Shown here piece by piece: positions 1 to 4,200 of a stretch of 5,674 nucleotides of DNA. Each line of letters starts with the position of its first letter. Positions within the stretch are counted from its first letter, which is position 1. The stretch spans positions 1-5,674 of the forward strand of contig CAYLJJ010000194.1 in the NCBI GenBank assembly GCA_964384025.1, written 5' to 3'. This DNA comes from CAYLJJ01 sp964384025. GTDB taxonomy: Bacteria > Myxococcota_A > Bradymonadia > UBA7976 > UBA1532. The position numbers were made by a program, and so were the translations under genes. Under the pieces are notes generated by a model, which saw nothing but the letters and a program-made list of their open reading frames with translations, was not told the DNA's origin and ran no database searches.

Positions 1-69
1 TTTGGGGTTGTTGGACGCGGGGGTAGTGCTCAACCACACATTTTACGGGGGCCCATTCTGCCTTGCTTT

Positions 70-570
70 TTGGCCACCCTCCTCATCGACATCTCTGAGG
101 CGCCCTCCATCCTCAGCGGAGATGAGCAGGTCTATGGTCGGGAGGGGGAGACGCTCAGCTTTACAATCTTGGTGGAGTCTGGGCTGCGTGGCGGAGAGGG
201 GGAGGAGGCCACCTATGATGGACCAACACACATCATCGTGGATGCCCCTGACTCTATTAACTATGAGGTCCTGCCGGTGGAAGAGCAGGACCCTATCTAT
301 CTCCAGCAGGTAGTGTTTTCCTGGATGCCCACGGTCTTTGACTCAGGGGAGTATGAGGTTGAGGTGATCGCCAGAGGGCCACTCTCCGGGGCCAGCCGAC
401 GGCATCGTATTCATCTCTCGATTGAGGACGTAGGCGCCCCCTTATGGCCGCGGCGGCTCTGGACCAGAGAGGCTGAGCCCAGCTCAGGCTCTATCAGTAC
501 GAACGTGAACAGGATGTGCAGATCAGCTTACTGGGCGCCCTTGAGCTTGGCATGGGTCTGGGAGATATGA
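70..570 (+). CDS. Fragment: Ig-like (putative Ig/cadherin-like) domain
   Basis: This is the first long open segment of the broken gene spanning 1-1374. Codons 70 to about 486 are genuine; the last ~28 codons (487-570) are out-of-frame sequence after the frameshift. The pattern fits the putative Ig domain seen in bacterial surface proteins: an EGETLSF strand at 142-162, then the FSWMPT...SGEYEVEVIA signature at 316-375, then an IxLSIEDVGAP exit at about 412-441. Such domains are structural or adhesive and sit outside the cytoplasm. The TTG at 70 is probably not the true start. Sequence before it in frame 2 (GPFCLAF) continues naturally into LATLLIDISEAPS if one T is added to the T run at 66-70. 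I see no ribosome binding site before 70. Confidence 0.5.
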   Translation: MATLLIDISEAPSILSGDEQVYGREGETLSFTILVESGLRGGEGEEATYDGPTHIIVDAPDSINYEVLPVEEQDPIYLQQVVFSWMPTVFDSGEYEVEVIARGPLSGASRRHRIHLSIEDVGAPLWPRRLWTREAEPSSGSISTNVNRMCRSAYWAPLSLAWVWEI

Positions 571-1199
571 TCTCAGATCCAGAGAGGGGCTCGCTCTTCA
601 TCGCGCTCCCAGAGTCAGCTGAAATCGCGGTCGTTCATTTCAAAGGAGGTCCTTACATCGCGCGTAAAATCCCCGTGGAGCGAGGGATCCGGCGTCTGAT
701 TTGGGCGGATGGTCTCCTCTGGGGTCTCGCCTCAGATCTCTTCGCCATCAACCCTGAGACCCTCAAAGTCCAGGTCCGCTATGATCTCCAAGGGATCAAC
801 ACGGGAGGGGCGGATCTGGAGAGCATCATCACGCCCACCGATATGGCCTGGGTTCCTCGCAGCGCCTTGGGCAATGAGCTGGGCAGCATGATCGTCACGG
901 GGGCCGATGGAGAGTTCTTGATTCTGCCTCCAGAGCGGGAAGAGCAGCTTAAGTTCGCGCGCAGCAACCGCCATCACTGTAACCACATCGCCCTGAGTTT
1001 AGAGAGGAACCAATTCTTCTTCACCGATCACCTAGAGGGGGAGCTGCTGGTCACGCCTGGGCTAACTTCCTCGCTGATCCAGGGCGCTCCTCCTTTGACG
1101 AGCAGGAGATCACCTTCCCCGCGCGAGATCTTCAATTCCTTCAGGGCGCGACTTGGGCGATCCTCCCAGAGGGTCTTGTCCGTTTTGAGCGCCAAGTAG
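516..1199 (+). CDS. Fragment: beta-propeller-like domain
   Basis: This is the middle segment of the broken gene spanning 1-1374. The coding frame actually opens upstream, just after a TGA at 474, and reads YQYEREQDVQISLLGALELG, so the GTG at 516 is internal and not a true start. The protein shows alternating hydrophobic strands and turns typical of a propeller of the SMP-30/YVTN/NHL type: SLFIALPESAEIAVVHF, then RRLIWADGLLWGL, then DLFAINPETLKVQVRYDL, then MIVTGADGEFLILP, and finally FFFTDHLEGELLV. Each is about 40-50 residues from the next, suggesting four or five blades. From about 1079 this frame becomes nonsense (SRRSPSPREIF...) and the real sequence continues one frame over. No catalytic residues can be assigned, and a purely structural or ligand-binding role is possible. 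Confidence 0.45.
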   Translation: MQISLLGALELGMGLGDMISDPERGSLFIALPESAEIAVVHFKGGPYIARKIPVERGIRRLIWADGLLWGLASDLFAINPETLKVQVRYDLQGINTGGADLESIITPTDMAWVPRSALGNELGSMIVTGADGEFLILPPEREEQLKFARSNRHHCNHIALSLERNQFFFTDHLEGELLVTPGLTSSLIQGAPPLTSRRSPSPREIFNSFRARLGRSSQRVLSVLSAK

Positions 1200-1374
1200 A
1201 GGTGGTCAGAAACATCAATGCTCGAGCGATCTCAGCGCTCCCTGAGGCGGAGGCAGCGTGGGCATCGCTGAGGGACGCCGAGTTCGCAGCTACAGCGCCC
1301 AGTTGGAGGCCCTGGTCAGTGCAGAGACAGGCCCCATGGATAAGATCTGCGCCTTTATTGCCCGTCTGGAATAA
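1082..1374 (+). CDS. Fragment: C-terminal tail of the Ig/propeller protein
   Basis: This is the last part of the broken gene spanning 1-1374. Frame 2 reads GRSSFDEQEITFPARDLQF, then a strand-like TWAILPEGLVRFE, then a charged helix (RQVEVVRNINARAISALPEA) and SLRDAEF to about 1284. Frame 1 then gives RSYSAQLEALVSAETGPMDK and ICAFIARLE before TAA. Joining the two needs one extra base next to the C of TTC at 1281-1284. The GATWAILPEGLVRFE stretch looks like a closing propeller blade; the remainder is predicted to be helical. No initiation site is expected within this piece. Confidence 0.4.
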
Positions 1375-1504
1375 ACTCACCCATTCAAATCATCTAAGTC
1401 TCATTTCGGGACCCTGCACCGCTGCTCTTCGGAGGGAGGGATATTGATCGTCGCCGCTCCAACTTGAGCGACTCTCCTTGATGTTTGAGCATTTTGAGGC
1501 GTAG

Positions 1505-1519
1505 GCGGAAAAATTCCGC
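1505..1519. promoter_or_regulatory. Perfect 6-bp palindrome upstream of the promoter
   Basis: GCGGAA and TTCCGC flank three A residues. The centre lies about 26 bp before the -35 hexamer at 1538. A second inverted pair, TTGAGC at 1485-1490 and GCTCAA at 1518-1523, partly overlaps it. The position would suit an activator or operator site. It could also be an ordinary hairpin downstream of the gene that ends at 1374, but there is no T tract, so a terminator is less likely. Confidence 0.3.
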
Positions 1520-1537
1520 TCAACATAGAAATTTATC

Positions 1538-1566
1538 TTGACGCATGGCAGGGAAATCAATATAAC
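1538..1566 (+). promoter_or_regulatory. Sigma70-type promoter for the TSP3 protein gene
   Basis: TTGACG at 1538-1543 and TATAAC at 1561-1566 match the sigma70 consensus at five of six bases each, with the ideal 17-bp spacer. The surroundings are AT-rich compared with the flanking genes. Transcription would start near 1573 and give a leader of about 180 nt before the ATG at 1753. Confidence 0.6.
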
Positions 1567-1615
1567 CAACATAGATGTAATTCTTCGAAAACACTTTAAA
1601 GAGTATGTACTCTAC

Positions 1616-1756
1616 ATGAATGCTGTACACAGCCTTAGCAATCCAGCACAGAGCCTCCAAAACGAAAGAATCGGCTCATTATGGAGACACTCTAAGCAGC
1701 GTACCGCGCAGCATCTGGTCCTACTCACCGTGCTCACAGGAGGCTGTCTCGCATGA
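1616..1756 (+). CDS. Possible 46-residue leader peptide, ATGA overlap with next gene
   Basis: The ATG at 1616 lies about 43 nt after the predicted transcription start and opens a 46-codon frame. Its TGA (1754-1756) overlaps the ATG of the TSP3 protein gene at 1753, the arrangement used for translational coupling. The product is basic in the middle (WRHSKQRTAQH) and ends in a short hydrophobic stretch, LVLLTVLTGGCLA. That stretch resembles a lipoprotein signal but lacks the usual Leu at -3. Only a poor ribosome binding site (AAAGAG, spacing about 12) precedes the ATG. I do not recognise the peptide, and a chance open frame in the leader is quite possible. Confidence 0.25.
   Translation: MNAVHSLSNPAQSLQNERIGSLWRHSKQRTAQHLVLLTVLTGGCLA
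1738..1743 (+). promoter_or_regulatory. Ribosome binding site AGGAGG
   Basis: A full Shine-Dalgarno AGGAGG sits 9 nt before the ATG at 1753. This fixes the start of the TSP3 protein gene, and the signal peptide that follows directly agrees with that choice. Confidence 0.75.
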
Positions 1757-2658
1757 CTCATAAAATTCTCTCCCTGTTCCTGTCTGGCATCTTCATCGCC
1801 GCCCTGGCTTCTACTCCACGCGCTGAGGTCATAGATGTCACCACGGCCACTGGCTATGACATCACCCTTGAGGAGATCCTCTGCGCATCCCTCACTCACA
1901 ACAATGGTACCCAGGATCTTGAAGATACGGTGGGTTTCGACGCCGTCGGCACGGCCTTCCTCTACGAGAGTTGGGGCGCCAACCAGCCTGGCCTGGGCGT
2001 CGAGGGCAACCGCTGCGCTGGTCTGAACATCAACCAAATCCGGGCCGAGGTTTGGGACTCCCCCAGCGACAGCGACCCGTCCATCAGCACAGACTGGATC
2101 GCCGTGGACGCCAACCCCTTCGTCGCTGGCAACGAAGACGCCATCTACACCAACGGCACTGACACCATTGGCATCACCGCCCGCGACTCCATGGGCGCGA
2201 CCTTCCATCATGATATCGACTGTCATTCAACGAACAATCGCTATGCGCAGGGCTCCAACCTCTGCATCAGCGATGGCAGCTCGTATCAGCTGATGATGGG
2301 CAACATTAACAACAACGTATATCGCGAGAACGGCTGGATCTATGGCGGCACGACGTATCGCCAGGCGGAGATGTGGATGTGCCGTCAAAACACGACCTGT
2401 TGGCACACCGATATGGACACCGCCCCCAACCGCACCATCCTGTTCTATGCCCGCTATGAGGCCAACGAGGATGCCGACGGCGACGGCGTTCCAGACAGCG
2501 AAGATGCCTTCCCCGAAGATCCGAGCGAGTGGGCCGACAGCGACGGTGATGGCGTGGGCGACAACGGTGATCTTTGCCCCGACCATGATGATCTGGTGAA
2601 CACCGATGGTGATCTTATCCCGGATGGCTGGGAGGGCTGCCCCCAGGTCGCGGACTAG
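1753..2658 (+). CDS. N-terminal product up to the amber codon: exported six-Cys domain plus first TSP3 repeats
   Basis: If the amber codon is obeyed, a 301-residue exported protein results. The signal peptide has a K4 n-region, a hydrophobic core ILSLFLSGIFIAALAS, and a likely cut after TPRA (residue 24). The following ~210 residues contain exactly six cysteines (C44, C88, C157, C171, C210, C216), which would suit three disulfides in the periplasm or outside the cell. Aromatic and Gly-rich strands (TAFLYESWG, GWIYGG, RTILFYARYEA) suggest a beta sandwich. I do not recognise the family. From residue 240 the DADGDGVPDSEDAFPEDP segment begins the Ca-binding repeats. The truncated form would lose most repeats and the conserved tail, so it is probably not the intended product. 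Confidence 0.65.
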   Translation: MTHKILSLFLSGIFIAALASTPRAEVIDVTTATGYDITLEEILCASLTHNNGTQDLEDTVGFDAVGTAFLYESWGANQPGLGVEGNRCAGLNINQIRAEVWDSPSDSDPSISTDWIAVDANPFVAGNEDAIYTNGTDTIGITARDSMGATFHHDIDCHSTNNRYAQGSNLCISDGSSYQLMMGNINNNVYRENGWIYGGTTYRQAEMWMCRQNTTCWHTDMDTAPNRTILFYARYEANEDADGDGVPDSEDAFPEDPSEWADSDGDGVGDNGDLCPDHDDLVNTDGDLIPDGWEGCPQVAD

Positions 2659-2943
2659 GACGCCGACGGCGATGGGGTCTGCGGCTATGTGGAGATCTGC
2701 CCCGGCCATGACGACCTGGTGAACACCGACGGCGACCTCATTCCTGATGGCTGTGATGCCTGCCCCAGCGACGCCGACAATGACGCCGACGGTGACGGGG
2801 TCTGCGGCGATGTAGACGTCTGCGACCTGGGCGATGACAACCTCGACGAAGATGGCGACGGCACCGCCGACGCCTGCGACGTCTGCCCCAACGACGCTGA
2901 CAACGACGCCGATAATGATGGCATCTGCGAGAGCGACGACAAC
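2575..2943 (+). repeat. Three tandem 41-residue (123-bp) TSP3 repeat units
   Basis: Units occupy 2575-2697, 2698-2820 and 2821-2943, each starting at a TGC (Cys) codon. Units 1 and 2 are close copies at both DNA and protein level: both read HDDLVNTDGDLIPDG, then DADGDGVCG. Unit 3 is more diverged but keeps the length and the CPxDADNDADxDG core. Unit 1 carries both anomalies of the gene: Trp (TGG) where unit 2 has Cys (TGT) after the IPDG, and the TAG where unit 2 has AAT. The pattern indicates duplication by slippage or unequal crossing-over, followed by drift of unit 1. Confidence 0.75.
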
Positions 2944-3378
2944 TGCCCCTTGGTGGCCAACGAAAACCAGAGCAACGTGGACGGTGATGAGTACGGTGAC
3001 GCCTGCGAGCCCGACAATGACAACGACGGCGTCATTGATGACGCAGACAACTGCCCGCTGGATATCAATGCTGACCAGGTCGACTATGACAGCGACGGCT
3101 ACGGGGACATCTGCGACGATGACAGCGACGGTGATGGCATCATCGACGGCGATGACGTTTGCTTAGGCAGCACCGTGGGCGAGCCTGTGCTTGAGAACGG
3201 CTGCTCCTGGGATCAGGAGTGTCTCTGTGAAGCTCGATGGAAGAACCACGGCGCCTTCGTCAAGTGCGTGGCCCATGCGACCAACGACCTAGTGGACCTG
3301 GGTCTGATCACCGATGAAGAGAAGGACGTGATCCAGAGCAACGCGGGCAACTCAAGCTGCGGTCATAAGAAGAAGTAG
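2689..3378 (+). CDS. C-terminal portion: TSP3 repeats and conserved Cys/WKNHG tail
   Basis: This is the continuation of the TSP3 protein after the amber codon, in the same frame. The GTG at 2689 is the first possible start but has no convincing ribosome binding site, and a product begun there would lack a signal peptide, so separate expression is unlikely. It contains a run of DxDxDG calcium loops (for example DADGDGVCGDVD, DNDNDGVIDDADNCP, DDSDGDGIIDGDDVC) with paired cysteines. The tail follows: ENGCSW, CLCEARWKNHGAFVKCV, then GLITDEEKDVI and SSCGHKKK. From memory, this WxNHGxYVxCV...GLIT tail is recurrent at the end of deltaproteobacterial TSP3 proteins; its function is not known to me. 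The basic KKK end is unlike the very acidic repeats. Confidence 0.6.
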   Translation: MEICPGHDDLVNTDGDLIPDGCDACPSDADNDADGDGVCGDVDVCDLGDDNLDEDGDGTADACDVCPNDADNDADNDGICESDDNCPLVANENQSNVDGDEYGDACEPDNDNDGVIDDADNCPLDINADQVDYDSDGYGDICDDDSDGDGIIDGDDVCLGSTVGEPVLENGCSWDQECLCEARWKNHGAFVKCVAHATNDLVDLGLITDEEKDVIQSNAGNSSCGHKKK

Positions 3379-3388
3379 GCCGCCGATC

Positions 3389-3406
3389 CTCACTCTCGTA
3401 GGTGAG
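3389..3406. other. Small hairpin after the TSP3 gene
   Basis: CTCAC at 3389-3393 pairs with GTGAG at 3402-3406 around an 8-nt loop. It begins 11 bp after the stop codon. On its own it is weak, but it is directly followed by the larger hairpin at 3408-3461, so the pair may shape the 3' end of the transcript. Confidence 0.25.
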
Positions 3407-3407
3407 A

Positions 3408-3461
3408 TAGGCGCCAAAGAGGTGCCATCCACTGAGAAACTCAAGCTCTCTTTGGTGCTTG
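3408..3461. terminator. Long hairpin 30 bp after the TSP3 gene, possible transcript end
   Basis: GCGCCAAAGAG (3411-3421) pairs with CTCTTTGGTGC (3448-3458) over 11 bp with one G-U. The stem extends by three more weak pairs at its base, to 3408 and 3461. The 26-nt loop holds a small nested stem, TGAG-AAA-CTCA (3433-3443). There is no T tract behind it, so it is not a classical Rho-independent terminator. A Rho-assisted or mRNA-stabilising 3' structure fits better. Confidence 0.35.
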
Positions 3462-3573
3462 CCTCATCCCCCGCCTCGCACCCGACGGATCTTGGCAGGG
3501 GAAGGGGTTGGGGTTGAGGTGGATGCGGTCACCTTGGTGCTGGCCTCTGCCTCAGCTCGACAAACACAGCTGT

Positions 3574-3885
3574 TTGGGCCTCGTCCTGGTAGACGAATAG
3601 AGCGCGTCAAGGGACAGCCCTCTCTGTTTCTTGATGTTCTGGGTTGTTATCGACGGCAACGGATACTTCGTCGTAGATCTGATGATGGAGGAGGTGGACT
3701 CAGGGCTCAACTTCGCGCGGGAGCTGCTGCTCTTGGGCAACGAGAAGCCGGTCTATCTGCTCAGCTCTGTGGGGGACAGCCTCAACTACACCACAGATCA
3801 CGCCAGCCTGGGCCTCACGGGGGTCCTTCAGAAGCCGATCGAGCCCAGGAACCTCTTCAGCCTCCTCAGACTCAAGCTGCGCTGA
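3574..3885 (+). pseudogene. Decayed CheY-like response-regulator receiver domain
   Basis: The clear part is frame 1 from about 3631 to the TGA at 3883-3885: VVDLMMEEVDSG carries the phospho-acceptor Asp (codon at 3676), KPVYLLSSVGD the switch Ser, and VLQKPIEP the conserved Lys. These are beta3, beta4 and beta5 of a receiver domain that accepts phosphate from a histidine kinase. Upstream, frame 1 reads LGLVLVDE (3574-3597), like beta1 with its acidic pair, then hits TAG at 3598. Frame 0 then reads ERVKGQPSLFLDVLGC (about 3603-3650), like helix alpha1. Beta2 and alpha2 (about 25 residues) are missing between about 3650 and 3665. The gene therefore appears to have frameshifts plus an internal deletion. 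No start codon with a ribosome binding site is visible. The C-terminal half is a secure family match; the N-terminal reconstruction is inference. Confidence 0.55.
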
Positions 3886-4107
3886 TCGAACCGAGCGTAC
3901 CCAAAAGTTTATTATTATAATCCCTCCGATGACCGCTCTGTAGAGCGTCGAGGGGCTGAGATAAGTTCGCGCTCTGACTCATCCGTGCAGTGACATCATA
4001 GCAAACAGGAAGCACACCCAACCTTTGATGAGAATCATGGGTGTACGCATCTCCTAAAACTCCATTTTTTTGTCCCGACATTGGGGCCACCATACTCTGC
4101 CAGCCCA
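3886..4107. other. Intergenic region with hairpins, no supported gene
   Basis: I see no gene here on either strand. It contains a TATAAT at 3916-3921 without a fitting -35, a compact hairpin CGCTCT-GT-AGAGCG at 3934-3947, and a bulged hairpin at 4014-4044 that is listed separately. Composition shifts from GC-rich to AT-rich across this stretch, marking the left border of the low-GC segment that holds the hydrolase gene. A T7 run at 4065-4071 follows the bulged hairpin but lies about 20 nt too far for a normal terminator. Confidence 0.4.
4014..4044. other. Bulged hairpin ACACCCA / TGGGTGT
   Basis: ACACCCA (4014-4020) pairs perfectly with TGGGTGT (4038-4044). Inside, TGAT (4026-4029) pairs with ATCA (4034-4037) around a GAGA tetraloop, leaving a 5-nt bulge on one side only. 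GAGA fits the stable GNRA loop class. This could be an RNA element or a protein-binding dyad; the role is unknown. Confidence 0.3.
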
Positions 4108-4136
4108 TAGTTTCTGATTTAGAACTAAGTTTTTTT
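4108..4136 (+). terminator. Candidate Rho-independent terminator before the hydrolase gene
   Basis: TAGTT-CT (4108-4115, one bulged T) pairs with AGAACTA (4121-4127) around a 5-nt loop. A run of seven T residues follows at 4130-4136. The stem is AT-rich and therefore weak, but spacing and T tract are right for the + strand. It would insulate the downstream hydrolase gene from upstream transcription. Confidence 0.35.
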
Positions 4137-4159
4137 CATGTAAAGCTAATTTCTGCGAG

Positions 4160-4165
4160 TATACT
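4160..4165 (+). promoter_or_regulatory. Possible -10 box TATACT for the hydrolase gene
   Basis: TATACT differs from TATAAT at one base and would start transcription near 4172, about 29 nt before the ATG at 4201. The best -35 I can find (TTTCAT, 4134-4139) is weak and has a 20-bp spacer. If this is the promoter it may need an activator. Confidence 0.3.
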
Positions 4166-4187
4166 GATTGTTCTCCATAATAGTATC

Positions 4188-4192
4188 AAGGA
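4188..4192 (+). promoter_or_regulatory. Ribosome binding site AAGGA
   Basis: AAGGA lies 8 nt before the ATG at 4201, which decides the start against the in-frame TTG at 4168 (no ribosome binding site) and the ATG at 4216. Confidence 0.55.
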
Positions 4193-4200
4193 TAAACTGG

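Larger units (their letters stand above)
1..1374 (+). pseudogene. Frameshifted Ig-like / beta-propeller-like protein, 3' part of gene
   Basis: A protein-like sequence runs from the left edge to a TAA at 1372-1374, but only if the frame changes about four times. Frame 2 reads well to about 68 (ending FCLAF), frame 1 from about 70 to 486, frame 0 from about 486 to 1078, frame 2 from about 1079 to 1284, and frame 1 to the stop. Each change is the equivalent of one missing base. Adding one base to the T run at 66-70, the GG at 484-485, the CC near 1079 and the C near 1284 would restore a single frame. The joined product has an Ig-like domain, a propeller-like domain and a charged helical tail ending SAETGPMDKICAFIARLE. 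The start lies outside the window. This is either a young pseudogene or an intact gene with homopolymer read errors. The domain calls are from pattern recognition, not a search. Confidence 0.65.
1753..3378 (+). pseudogene. Secreted TSP3-repeat calcium-binding protein with in-frame amber codon (541 codons)
   Basis: One reading frame runs from the ATG at 1753 to TAG at 3376-3378, with a single internal TAG at 2656-2658 (codon 302). Architecture of the whole: Sec signal peptide (1-24), an unrecognised six-cysteine domain (25 to about 238), TSP3-type repeats rich in DxDGDGxxD (about 240 to 478), and a cysteine-containing tail (484-541) with W496-K-N-H-G. TSP3 repeats bind Ca2+ in extended, rod-like extracellular proteins. 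Codon use, acidity and repeat periodicity are the same on both sides of the TAG, so the break is recent, an error, or read through. A neighbouring repeat has AAT (Asn) at the equivalent codon; CAG to TAG would need only one C-to-T change. The gene has its own promoter and ribosome binding site. I am confident the two halves were one gene; whether it still works cannot be told from the sequence. Confidence 0.7.

Noticed and set aside
2..313. Open frame on + from a TTG at 2
   Set aside because: Only the first ~22 codons look coding; after about 68 the real protein is in frame 1, and this frame becomes Ser/Pro/Arg-rich shadow.
1202..1447. 81-codon + frame starting GTG at 1202
   Set aside because: The first ~28 codons belong to the broken propeller gene that enters this frame upstream near 1079; after about 1284 it is out of frame. 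It has no start site of its own.
1538..1756. 72-codon frame starting with TTG at 1538
   Set aside because: The TTG is the -35 box of a promoter; the transcript starts about 35 nt later, so this start would not be in the mRNA. Only the ATG at 1616 is kept as a weak candidate.
1612..2226. 204-codon minus-strand frame opposite the TSP3 gene
   Set aside because: Val/Gly/Ala-rich antisense shadow of a GC-rich coding frame; the + strand has signal peptide, ribosome binding site and repeats.
2227..2709. 160-codon minus-strand frame
   Set aside because: Antisense shadow of the DxDGDG repeats; low-complexity Ile/Val/Ala content.
2685..3068. 127-codon minus-strand Ser-rich frame
   Set aside because: Antisense shadow of GAC/GGC-rich repeats; the apparent Ser/Pro repeats only mirror the TSP3 repeats.
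2470..3180. CRISPR-like periodicity
   Set aside because: The repetition is the DxDGDG coding pattern in one frame, with no constant repeat/variable spacer structure.
3459..3920. 153-codon + frame over the receiver remnant
   Set aside because: Most is Arg/Gly/Gln-rich shadow; only a short piece (about 3603-3650) resembles receiver helix alpha1, and it is included in the remnant.
3872..4108. 78-codon minus-strand frame
   Set aside because: No ribosome binding site, no recognisable pattern, crosses hairpins and the end of the receiver remnant.
4168..4200. TTG at 4168 as start of the hydrolase
   Set aside because: No ribosome binding site before it, it falls upstream of the likely transcription start, and family members begin near the TLGPI motif; ATG 4201 has AAGGA at 8 nt.
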